Position numbers and translations under genes: made by a program. The notes below the pieces were generated by a model. It did not search any database. It was not told the origin of the DNA and saw nothing but the letters and a program-made list of their open reading frames with translations. Positions 6,206-13,373 of a DNA stretch of 15,703 nt are shown one piece after another (positions within the stretch are counted from its first letter, which is position 1; each line of letters begins with the position of its first letter). The stretch spans positions 1-15,703 of the forward strand of contig CAYMKI010000066.1 of NCBI GenBank assembly GCA_964390695.1, written 5' to 3'. Origin of the DNA: CAWACC01 sp964390695 (GTDB taxonomy: Bacteria; Chlamydiota; Chlamydiia; Chlamydiales; Parachlamydiaceae).

Positions 6206-9022
6206 TCATGGAAGCACTATCTGTTTTAAACCGGCTTCTGCTTGCTGCCTGATATAATGATTAGAGTATGAAGTATCTGCAAGCAGCTGCTGATACGACT
6301 TTTGGGCGGACTCTAGTTTTTCGGCATAGCCGGCTGTGTTGTTTTTCTTAGCTATTGCCCCTTCCAAATGCTGAATGTGCGCTTCCACCAGATTGAGGTA
6401 AGCTTCAACCAGAGCATTTTTATCGGGATGCGCCCTTCTGGCCTCAGCATAATCTTTCGACCAAATATCATCCTTGCCAGTAAAATCATCGCGGATTCTC
6501 TTAAATAAAAACAGCTGCTGCTCCTCCTGCTTTTCAAGCGGTTCCAAGGAAGACCTAATGGCAACATAATCAATGCTGGCTTCTAGATGTATAGGTTCCT
6601 GCATTAAAATTTTGTGGATTTGCACGTCTTTCAATGTCTTTAATAAGGTCAACATCTCCGGATCATCCGTGTTTTTTTTCTCCGCAGATAGTGAAGCATA
6701 AACCAAACGCGCCCAGCGCAATTTTGCGGCATTCGATACATAAGCATCCGCAGTTTTTGATTCAAAAAGCTCACGGTAAGTGTCTTGAGCATCCTTCGTT
6801 TCATTCAGGGCCAGGCTGACGTTTGCGTAAGCAAACAAGGTGCGCGCGCGCAGTTTCCACTTTATATCCGTAGGGTCGTTTTGCACTTTAATCAATTGCG
6901 TTAACAGAATCCTTTGCTCCTGAAGATGGTTGAGCCAGCCCAGCAAATTACTCAACTTGAAATATTCGGTTTCTAAATACGCGTTATCAGGATCAAATTT
7001 TACTATCTCTATTGGCCTTAGGACATTCATATATACAGCTAAGGACTTTTCGGCCGATGTCACTAATTCCGCATCCTTTAAAAATTCGATATCATGGTCG
7101 GAAACGCTATCTCTGACTTGATGGTAAAAATAGTTGCCTAGCCACAACTGGTTTTCCATTTTGATGTTAGCCTTAGGGTCTTGCACAGCCTGGTAAAGAT
7201 GATTAGCGGCTAGATCATAATAATTAGCCTGACTTTCGGGCGACTTGGCCAAGTCAAGATAGGCATTGAATAAATTCATATGTAGACGCGTCTTATCAGC
7301 ATAATCGGGCTTGATCTGCAATACTGTTTCTGCATGCTTGGCAAATAAGCCTAAGTCATGAGGTCCATCCTGGTAGCACAAGGCCAGCAAAAGATGCGCC
7401 TGATAGCGATTTTCGTCTTCCGGGTATTTATCTATGTAGGCTTGCAGCGTTTCTATAGCTTCAGTATAAGACTTCAAATCATATAACACCTTGCCTAACT
7501 GCAAGGTATATTTGGCTCTTTGTATATTGGAACCTGCCTCCGTATCCTTTAATACCCTTTGAAGATCGGCAAGCAGGGCATGCCGCCACTGATTTACCTC
7601 ATCACCGCCTTGCTGTTCGGCCTCTTCCAAAAGCTGCATAGACAGATAGGGCATATACTGTATAGCTGAGGCATATAGCCGGGAATCCGAAGCCTGCTGA
7701 ATAAGCTCAGCAAAGCTCATACGGCTCTCTAACCACCTGCCCTGGGCAAATAAAACCAAACTTTTTTCATACAGGACATCCCGACACAGCTCTTCTTGAG
7801 GGTACTTGGAAAGAATGCGATCAAAGTTCTCCAAAGCCTGTGAATACTTTTGATGATAGACTAATGCCAAGGCCTCATAGTATAAAAGCTTGGCCTCGGC
7901 GGGATCTCCGGGAAATTCTGCCTGGAATTTTTCTTTCAAAGCCGACGCCAACGCCAGATCATGCACCTGATAGGCACACGCGGCCATCATAACAAAAATT
8001 GACTTTTCGATATTCGGGTCGTTATAAGGCAGCTTGTGCTCAGGTCTTTGCAGCCGTTGAAATTCTTGCAGGGCCGACTCGTACTGGTTCAGATAAAAGT
8101 AACTGCGGCCAAGATAAAGCGTCAAGATAGGCTGCTGGCTAGTTTTAAGGACTTTAAAAAAACGGGTGTTTTCATCAATGATTTGCTGATATCTCTGCGT
8201 ATCATATAAGATGCTCAAACGCGTCAAAGCAGCTTGCGAAGAATAAGCTCCATACACTTCCTGGATTTTCTCCAATTCTTCCAATGCTAATTCTGGGTCA
8301 TATTGGGCTTGCAGCTGCGCAGCCCTTAAAAGCATATCTTCCTTTTTTTCGGGTGCCTCTTGGGCCAGATCTATGTAATGCTGCACCACCTGCTCTGCAT
8401 TGCCGTTTAAGAATTCTATTTCCGCTAAGCCTAGCTTAGCATTCATCTTATGTTCTGAGGTTTGCAGCTGTTCGAAATACGCCTTGGCTTTTTCCAGTTG
8501 TTCCGCCCTTTGCACAGCGTCTTTGTTTTCTTTGGCCAAGTTCAACAAGGCTTCAGCTTGATAGTAGGATAAGGTGGATTGCTGCTGATCGGTTAAATCC
8601 ATGCCCTGAGCGTTAATTGTTTCGGGGATCATCTCCGCAATCTCTTGATAACGGCCCAAGTGATAAAAACAATCCAAACAATTGGCAAAGACTTTTTGCC
8701 GATAGGCCGGTTTCGACAGAGAATTATACACATTCAAGGCAGATTCATAATGCTTTTCCTGCCAATAAATATCGCCTAGAATAACCCGCAAACTGTCGGT
8801 ATATTCGCTTTGCGGATAAAGGGTATTAAACTGTTGAATTTGGGACTTGACAATAGAGTTTTCCTTGTCACGCCAGAACTCCAAAATACGCCGGACAAAA
8901 AGGGCTTCATCTTGGGAGGCTTTGGCTGCTTCTTGCGCACAACCGGGAATATGGGTGAAAGGAAATTGATTTAAGACAAATAGGGAAGCTAAGATGTAAC
9001 GAACGTTGTTAAATATTCTCAC
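6206..9022 (-). CDS. Large secreted/periplasmic tetratricopeptide-repeat protein
   Basis: A 938-aa protein with a signal-like N-terminus (Arg-Ile-Phe-Asn-Asn-Val-Arg, then a hydrophobic stretch to about residue 22), possibly ending in a lipobox-like Ile-Pro-Gly-Cys (Cys28), though Pro before Gly is unusual. The rest is helical and built of many TPR-type units, e.g. about 81-114 (Gly-Asp-Ile-Tyr-Trp-Gln-Glu-Lys-His-Tyr-Glu-Ser-Ala), 301-326, 380-410 and 505-550. TPR arrays are protein-interaction scaffolds, so an assembly or envelope-maintenance role with the adjacent VWA protein is inferred. The start is GTG at 9022, supported by AAGGGA with a 6-nt spacer; an ATG just upstream is out of frame and soon stops. 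It is the first gene of the unit TPR-VWA-rsmD. I do not recognise a named function. Confidence 0.75.
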   Translation of the reverse strand: MRIFNNVRYILASLFVLNQFPFTHIPGCAQEAAKASQDEALFVRRILEFWRDKENSIVKSQIQQFNTLYPQSEYTDSLRVILGDIYWQEKHYESALNVYNSLSKPAYRQKVFANCLDCFYHLGRYQEIAEMIPETINAQGMDLTDQQQSTLSYYQAEALLNLAKENKDAVQRAEQLEKAKAYFEQLQTSEHKMNAKLGLAEIEFLNGNAEQVVQHYIDLAQEAPEKKEDMLLRAAQLQAQYDPELALEELEKIQEVYGAYSSQAALTRLSILYDTQRYQQIIDENTRFFKVLKTSQQPILTLYLGRSYFYLNQYESALQEFQRLQRPEHKLPYNDPNIEKSIFVMMAACAYQVHDLALASALKEKFQAEFPGDPAEAKLLYYEALALVYHQKYSQALENFDRILSKYPQEELCRDVLYEKSLVLFAQGRWLESRMSFAELIQQASDSRLYASAIQYMPYLSMQLLEEAEQQGGDEVNQWRHALLADLQRVLKDTEAGSNIQRAKYTLQLGKVLYDLKSYTEAIETLQAYIDKYPEDENRYQAHLLLALCYQDGPHDLGLFAKHAETVLQIKPDYADKTRLHMNLFNAYLDLAKSPESQANYYDLAANHLYQAVQDPKANIKMENQLWLGNYFYHQVRDSVSDHDIEFLKDAELVTSAEKSLAVYMNVLRPIEIVKFDPDNAYLETEYFKLSNLLGWLNHLQEQRILLTQLIKVQNDPTDIKWKLRARTLFAYANVSLALNETKDAQDTYRELFESKTADAYVSNAAKLRWARLVYASLSAEKKNTDDPEMLTLLKTLKDVQIHKILMQEPIHLEASIDYVAIRSSLEPLEKQEEQQLFLFKRIRDDFTGKDDIWSKDYAEARRAHPDKNALVEAYLNLVEAHIQHLEGAIAKKNNTAGYAEKLESAQKSYQQLLADTSYSNHYIRQQAEAGLKQIVLP

Positions 9023-9048
9023 ACCGCATCCCTTATGTATTTTTTAAG

Positions 9049-9075
9049 CAGGGCTGCAGTATAAATGCAGCCCTG
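9049..9075 (-). terminator. Hairpin between the outer-membrane protein gene and the TPR gene
   Basis: cagggctgca (9049-9058) pairs perfectly with tgcagccctg (9066-9075), a 10-bp GC-rich stem with a 7-nt loop. It lies 14 nt beyond the stop of the outer-membrane protein gene and upstream of the TPR gene start. The minus strand lacks a clean U-run after the stem (cttaaaaaa follows), so it may be a partial or factor-assisted terminator, or an mRNA-stabilising 3' end. Confidence 0.55.
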
Positions 9076-9089
9076 TCTTTGGTTTTAGA

Positions 9090-10397
9090 TTAAAACGCAA
9101 ATACGGTTTCTAACTCCACCTTCGAGAAATGGTGGGATCCGCCGATAGCAGAACAAATCTGCTGCGACCACTCCACAATCGGATTGATGGTCAGCTCATC
9201 GGTAATGGCATATAAGCCCTCGAATCTCCATCCCTTGAAGTTCGTGTTGCCGCGTGCACCTCTAGCAGTAATGCTATCTTTAAGCACGTTGCCACGGCCG
9301 ATACCGGACATATCTTTGTCAGGCATAGCAAAAGCTTGAACCCACTGGTATTGAATTTCCAAAGACCAATCCCCTTCTTTTTCAACCCTGCCCAAAGCTA
9401 TACCAGCATACCAGGCTTTATTTTGATGGCGCTTATGGTGCCTTACATCAAAATCGTTCCTGTAGTATCTGTCAACGCCAGCATGGTTGATCAGGAAAGC
9501 TCCGAATACCTGCGCTCTTTTGCAGATAATCTCAGGTTTGAAATTATAAGCAAAGGTAAACTGTGAGTTTTCAAACTTAAAGCCGCGAGGATTTCTCGCT
9601 TCGCAGCGGTTTCTTCCGTTCTTTTTCCAATCGATAAAGGAATATTTAACATCAAATCCGCTATCCATAATGTTAAGATATCCTGTTTCTACAATCCAAG
9701 CAAAATGGTTGACGCGCTCATCCACTAAGAAACCGGCCAACATTACGTAAAGCTCTCCTAAGCCTTCTTGCTTATAATCGTAGCTCAGCAGCAATCCATC
9801 AAATCGGCTCAAGAACTGTACGCGTGAATCAAACACGTTGTACAAAGTTCTGCGGCCCAACTCGATATCAAAGCGCGAACAGCCGTTGTCAAATACGTTA
9901 AATCCAAAGAAGGCTTTCTTCAAGTTCAGCTTATCTTTATCGCCGCTGCCATGATATCCTTCTGGATCATCAATGCAGGATTTCTCGTTATCATCTACAC
10001 CCGCGCTGTCATCATATTGAAGATGCGCTACTGCCCAGGTTCTCTCTGTCAAATAGTCGAAATACAAGTTCAGCTCAATATCAAAGTCATTACGGGAAAG
10101 AGGAATTCCCTTAGCATCTACAGCATCGCCTCCACGTACAGAGTGGCCTTGCTGTCTTTCGGTCATATATCGCCATTCTGTTCTTACATCACCGCTGATG
10201 ACCAGTTGGTTTTCACCTTCTTCCTCGATATTTTCAATACGCTTTTCTCTTAAATAGTCTCTGAGGGCAGCAAAATCCCTTTCATTTAATTCTTGATCAA
10301 AGGCGCTTTCATCTTGTCCATTATCTTGAGCCATCAAGTTCGATGAGACAAAAGCACACATAGCTGTAATACAAAACAAATACCGCTTTAAATTCAT
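9090..10397 (-). CDS. Outer-membrane beta-barrel protein (porin-like), chlamydial type
   Basis: The 435-aa precursor has a classical signal peptide (Met-Asn-Leu-Lys-Arg-Tyr, hydrophobic core, likely cleavage after Ala23). A short charged helical stretch (about 30-62) precedes a long region of alternating, aromatic-rich strands ending Leu-Glu-Thr-Val-Phe-Ala-Phe; the terminal Phe is the usual outer-membrane assembly signal. The mature chain has five Cys, consistent with the disulfide-linked outer envelope of chlamydiae. A pore role is plausible but not shown, and I cannot place it in a named family such as MOMP or PomS. I chose ATG 10397 (GGAG at 10404-10407, spacing 6) because it starts exactly at the signal peptide; the upstream in-frame start would add ten polar residues before it. 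It is divergent from tyrP across about 0.7 kb. Confidence 0.75.
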   Translation of the reverse strand: MNLKRYLFCITAMCAFVSSNLMAQDNGQDESAFDQELNERDFAALRDYLREKRIENIEEEGENQLVISGDVRTEWRYMTERQQGHSVRGGDAVDAKGIPLSRNDFDIELNLYFDYLTERTWAVAHLQYDDSAGVDDNEKSCIDDPEGYHGSGDKDKLNLKKAFFGFNVFDNGCSRFDIELGRRTLYNVFDSRVQFLSRFDGLLLSYDYKQEGLGELYVMLAGFLVDERVNHFAWIVETGYLNIMDSGFDVKYSFIDWKKNGRNRCEARNPRGFKFENSQFTFAYNFKPEIICKRAQVFGAFLINHAGVDRYYRNDFDVRHHKRHQNKAWYAGIALGRVEKEGDWSLEIQYQWVQAFAMPDKDMSGIGRGNVLKDSITARGARGNTNFKGWRFEGLYAITDELTINPIVEWSQQICSAIGGSHHFSKVELETVFAF

Positions 10398-10580
10398 TCT
10401 TTTCTCCAAAACATTGTGCTGAGGCAATCGACTACTAATGATAGGTTGTTATCAGCTTTAAAATTTATAAGCCTCCAAGGCAACGCTATTGTGTAGTGAG
10501 TCAATATCTACCAAAGGCAAAACACCTCAATTTTTTTAGACTCCTTTATAGATTATCGGGTTGACATATTAGACAAAGCT

Positions 10581-10608
10581 TTGGCATAGCCTTATCATAA
10601 TTTATAAT
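10581..10608 (+). promoter_or_regulatory. Candidate sigma-70-type promoter, distal
   Basis: TTGGCA (10581-10586), a 16-nt spacer and TATAAT (10603-10608) form the best promoter match in the intergenic region. It would start at about 10615, some 470 nt upstream of tyrP, so it would drive either a long structured leader or a separate small RNA. A 24-codon ORF from ATG 10616 has no informative content. Confidence 0.4.
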
Positions 10609-10913
10609 GAGAAATATGACTTTTTGCAATCTATTTTTAAATAAAATATATTGCAAATTTTCAAATCTAATCCTGATACGTCTTCCCTGAGAGACCCTAG
10701 CTAAACACGGTCTGAAAAAGCTCTCCTTAGCTTTTCCCTACCGGTTGCTTTGCCTCTATAGTTACATTGCATTCAGCGCCGAATATATAACTATTGTAGC
10801 CATTCTTTATTTTAAAACGTTTATAAACAAATATGCGTTCTTAAAAATACAGAATTCTGCTTCCGGGTATAGTTTTAAATATTCTGAACGAAAAAGTCAA
10901 CAACAAAAAAATG

Positions 10914-10942
10914 TTTGCAAATTAAAGATGGGTAGCTATAAT
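10914..10942 (+). promoter_or_regulatory. Candidate proximal promoter of the tyrP-trpS-uvrB operon
   Basis: TTTGCA (10914-10919; 4 of 6 match), a 17-nt spacer and a perfect TATAAT (10937-10942). The expected start site is at 10949, which is the A of the leader-peptide ATG. This gives a 135-nt leader before tyrP. Confidence 0.45.
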
Positions 10943-10948
10943 GAATCT

Positions 10949-11005
10949 ATGAATACATACTTTCCCATGTTGACAATATCCAGTATTTCGTCCTGGTGGC
11001 CTTAA
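10949..11005 (+). CDS. Candidate Trp leader peptide (tandem Trp codons)
   Basis: The short ORF MNTYFPMLTISSISSWWP has two consecutive Trp codons (10994-10999), then Pro and stop (11003-11005), immediately upstream of an aromatic amino acid permease and trpS. Trp-Trp near the end of a short leader ORF is the classic arrangement of trp operon attenuators (E. coli TrpL also has Trp-Trp), and I recall a proposed leader peptide in the trp operon of Chlamydia trachomatis. Weakness: no Shine-Dalgarno precedes ATG 10949, nor the alternative in-frame ATGs 10928 and 10967. If transcription starts at 10949 the message would be leaderless. Only two codons carry the signal, so chance is possible. Confidence 0.45.
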   Translation: MNTYFPMLTISSISSWWP

Positions 11006-11077
11006 GGCCAAGCTCTTTTACTTTCATTGCCTCTTTTTCAAACCTTTCTAATCTTAAACTCTATCAATACTGAGGAT
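10978..11077 (+). promoter_or_regulatory. Candidate tryptophan attenuator / RBS-sequestering structure
   Basis: Two competing elements surround the Trp codons. (1) A perfect palindrome tggccttaaggcca (10997-11010), a 5-bp stem with a TTAA loop followed by agctcttttactttc, resembles a minimal intrinsic terminator; its 5' arm starts within the second Trp codon. (2) atccagtatt (10978-10987), just before the Trp codons, can pair with aatact-ga-ggat (11066-11077), 10 bp around a 2-nt bulge, hiding the tyrP Shine-Dalgarno. A ribosome stalled at the Trp codons would cover both, raising tyrP expression when charged tRNA-Trp is scarce. Pairing was found by eye, without energy calculation. Confidence 0.4.
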
Positions 11078-11083
11078 TATCGC

Positions 11084-12307
11084 ATGTCCCTATCCCATTC
11101 TTCCCACCAAGGCAGCCTGGCTGGCGGCATTTTACTCGTCGCCGGCTGCTGCATCGGCGCCGGCATGTTAGGCCTTCCGGTACTTTCTGCTATGGCCGGT
11201 TTTCTGCCTTCTTTAGTCATGTTTATCCTAAGCTGGCTGTTCATGATCTCCACCGGATTACTCCTGCTGGAAGTCAACCTGGGATTTAAAGAAGAAGTCA
11301 GCATCATTTCCATGGCGGACCGTTCCTTAGGATGGATAGGCAAATGCATCGGCTGGGCAGGCTTCCTCTTCCTCTTCTATGCTTTGATGGTAGCCTACAT
11401 CTCCGCCACCGGCGAGCTAATCACCTACTTTTTTCAGAGATTTACCGGCTCCACCTTGCCATCATGGATGGGCAGCCTGTTAACGTGCGTGCTCTTTGGT
11501 CTGATGGTATACTTGGGAACTAAGGCTGTGGACTGGGTCAACAGGGTCTTTATGCTCGGACTGATTGCCGCCTACTCTCTCTTAATTACTATGGGCAGCT
11601 CGCATGTGCATGTCGATCACCTTAAACACCAAGACTGGTCCGCCACATTTATAGTGGTGCCGGCCATGATCATTTCATTCGGCTTCCATAATATGGTTCC
11701 TACGCTGTCCAATTATCTAAATAAAGATGTGCGAAAATTACGCCTGACACTGATCATCGGGAGCTTAATCCCCCTGGGGATTTACATCTTATGGCAGGCT
11801 TTGATCTTAGGTCTGGTGTCCGTGGAGGGCGAAGGGGGGTTCCGCCAAGCTTTACAGCAAGGCGATATGGCCACCCAAGCCCTCAGAAATGCAATCGGCG
11901 CCTCTTGGATAGTGGACGTGGCAGACTTTTTTGCCTTTTTTGCCATCGTCACCTCTTTTTTAGGGGTTGCCTTGAGCTTTGTGGATTTTTTGGCCGATGG
12001 CCTGCACATCAAGAAAACGCCTCAAGGCAAACTGCTGCTATGCAGCTTGGTCATCGCCTTGCCCCTGGGATTCGCCCTGATCTACCCCAAACTGTTTCTC
12101 ACCGCCTTGAGCTATGCCGGCAGCTTCGGTGCTGTCATCTTGTTCGGCATATTACCAGCTGTGATGGTATGGGTTAGCCGCTACCATAAGAAACTATCGG
12201 CTCCCTGCATGCTCCCGGGAGGGAAACTCTCCCTAGGGCTGATCATACTAAGTTCGCTAGCCATTATCGGCATGCAAATATACAATGATATTTTTACGAG
12301 GATCTAA
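11084..12307 (+). CDS. tyrP: Aromatic amino acid permease, TyrP-like (HAAAP family)
   Basis: A 407-aa inner-membrane transporter with about 11 hydrophobic helices, predicted to import tyrosine and/or tryptophan by proton symport. It matches the Trp/Tyr permease family: the first helix has the unwound Gly-Cys-Cys-Ile-Gly-Ala-Gly-Met-Leu-Gly-Leu-Pro motif (21-32), the length equals that of E. coli TyrP (about 400 aa), and Ser-Phe-Gly-Phe-His-Asn-Met-Val-Pro is typical of the middle helices. ATG 11084 is chosen because GAGG (11072-11075) lies 8 nt upstream and it matches the family N-terminus; the longer in-frame reading from 11027 lacks a Shine-Dalgarno. It is separated from trpS by 4 nt, which points to tryptophan as a relevant substrate. 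For an intracellular bacterium this is a route to scavenge a host amino acid. Substrate preference within the family cannot be read from sequence. Confidence 0.85.
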   Translation: MSLSHSSHQGSLAGGILLVAGCCIGAGMLGLPVLSAMAGFLPSLVMFILSWLFMISTGLLLLEVNLGFKEEVSIISMADRSLGWIGKCIGWAGFLFLFYALMVAYISATGELITYFFQRFTGSTLPSWMGSLLTCVLFGLMVYLGTKAVDWVNRVFMLGLIAAYSLLITMGSSHVHVDHLKHQDWSATFIVVPAMIISFGFHNMVPTLSNYLNKDVRKLRLTLIIGSLIPLGIYILWQALILGLVSVEGEGGFRQALQQGDMATQALRNAIGASWIVDVADFFAFFAIVTSFLGVALSFVDFLADGLHIKKTPQGKLLLCSLVIALPLGFALIYPKLFLTALSYAGSFGAVILFGILPAVMVWVSRYHKKLSAPCMLPGGKLSLGLIILSSLAIIGMQIYNDIFTRI

Positions 12308-12311
12308 ATAT

Positions 12312-13373
12312 ATGGAACAAAAAGAAGTCAAACGCATAGTCTCCGGTGACCGTCCTACCGGCAAATTACATCTCGGCCACTACGTGGGTTCATTGAAAAA
12401 CCGCGTGGCCCTGCAAGAACAATACGAATGTTATTTCTTCATCGCCGACTTGCACTCGCTCACCACCAAACCATCTAAAGAGGATATCATGCATATCCGC
12501 GAAAACACCCGCGAAATGGTGCTGGATTATCTAGCCTGCGGCATCGATCCATCCAAATGCACCCTCTACCTGCAATCCCCCCTGCCTGCTGTCTATGAAA
12601 TGAACCTGGTGTTTGAAATGTTAATTTCCATGAACCGCCTGACAGGCCTGCCCAGCCTGAAAGAGATGGCCAGGAATGCCCACCTAGACTCCGAAAGCAT
12701 CCCCTTCGGACTGATCGGCTATCCCGTCCTGCAAACGGCCGATATCCTCCTCCCCCGCGCTCACCTAGTCCCCGTAGGCAAAGACAATGAAGCCCACATC
12801 GAACTCGCCCGAGATATCGCCCGCCGTTTCAACCAATCCTACGGCGAAGTCTTCCCCATGCCCGAAGTGCTCCTAAGCGAATGCCCCAACCTCATCGGCA
12901 CCGACGGCAAAGGCAAAATGAGCAAATCCGCCGGCAATGCGATCTATCTGTCCGATGACGCCAAAACGGTAGAAAAAAAAGTCGCCAGCATGTATACCGA
13001 TCCTAATAGGATCAGCGCCGACGTACCGGGAACAGTGGAAGGAAATCCCGTCTTCATCTATCATGACATTTTTAATACCAATAAAGCCGAAGTGGAAGAG
13101 CTGAAAGCCAGATACCGCCAAGGCAAAGTCGGCGACGTCGAAGTCAAACAAAAGCTAGCTTTAGCCCTCAACACTTTCTTAGAGCCGATGAGAGAAAGGC
13201 GCAAACACTTCGCCGAAGACAAAGGGCTGGTGGAACAGATCATCTACGAAGGCACCTTAAAGATGATGGAAGTATCCAACCACACGCTTAAAGAAATGCG
13301 CAGCGCCATGGGATTGATCGGCGGCTGGAATAAAATAACTAGAATAGCAAAAGAAAGGTCAGAACGTGTTTAA
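12312..13373 (+). CDS. trpS: Tryptophanyl-tRNA synthetase
   Basis: This cytoplasmic class Ic enzyme uses ATP to attach tryptophan to tRNA-Trp. At 353 aa it has the expected length. The HIGH motif appears as Thr-Gly-Lys-Leu-His-Leu-Gly-His (16-23) and KMSKS is intact at 202-206 (Gly-Lys-Met-Ser-Lys-Ser-Ala-Gly-Asn); Ser-Gly-Asp-Arg-Pro-Thr-Gly and the Tyr-Pro-Val-Leu-Gln-Thr-Ala-Asp-Ile-Leu segment (137-146) are also family signatures. The ATG at 12312 has GAGG at 12298-12301, inside the end of tyrP, and follows its stop by 4 nt, so the genes are co-transcribed and probably coupled. The 3' end overlaps uvrB by 8 nt. If the leader upstream of tyrP senses tryptophan, this synthetase would be under the same control. 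Confidence 0.97.
   Translation: MEQKEVKRIVSGDRPTGKLHLGHYVGSLKNRVALQEQYECYFFIADLHSLTTKPSKEDIMHIRENTREMVLDYLACGIDPSKCTLYLQSPLPAVYEMNLVFEMLISMNRLTGLPSLKEMARNAHLDSESIPFGLIGYPVLQTADILLPRAHLVPVGKDNEAHIELARDIARRFNQSYGEVFPMPEVLLSECPNLIGTDGKGKMSKSAGNAIYLSDDAKTVEKKVASMYTDPNRISADVPGTVEGNPVFIYHDIFNTNKAEVEELKARYRQGKVGDVEVKQKLALALNTFLEPMRERRKHFAEDKGLVEQIIYEGTLKMMEVSNHTLKEMRSAMGLIGGWNKITRIAKERSERV

Larger units (their letters stand above)
10398..11083. other. Long divergent intergenic region between the outer-membrane gene and tyrP
   Basis: About 690 bases, strongly AT-rich at 10600-10680, hold no conventional gene. Contents: the outer-membrane gene Shine-Dalgarno near 10404; a plus-strand promoter candidate at 10581-10608; an 8-bp inverted repeat tttgcaat/attgcaaa (10623-10630, 10650-10657); small stems agacc/ggtct (10692-10696, 10709-10713) and aaaagct/agctttt (10716-10722, 10729-10735); then the candidate Trp leader (10914-11083). 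I find no confident promoter for the outer-membrane gene, and no tRNA. Confidence 0.6.

Noticed and set aside
10616..10690. 24-codon ORF starting at the predicted +1 of the distal promoter
   Set aside because: No regulatory codon run, no conserved motif; expected by chance in AT-rich DNA.
10681..10745. Possible tRNA or other known RNA gene
   Set aside because: Only small isolated stems; no T-loop GTTCGA box, no acceptor pairing, no known RNA motif on either strand.
10745..11005. 86-codon reading from TTG in the tyrP leader
   Set aside because: It has no Shine-Dalgarno and low-complexity content. Only its 3' end, with Trp-Trp-Pro-stop, seems meaningful, so only the short leader ORF is listed.
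11020..11083. T-box riboswitch upstream of tyrP
   Set aside because: No specifier stem or T-box sequence (TGG antiterminator consensus) is visible, and T-boxes are mostly a Gram-positive feature.
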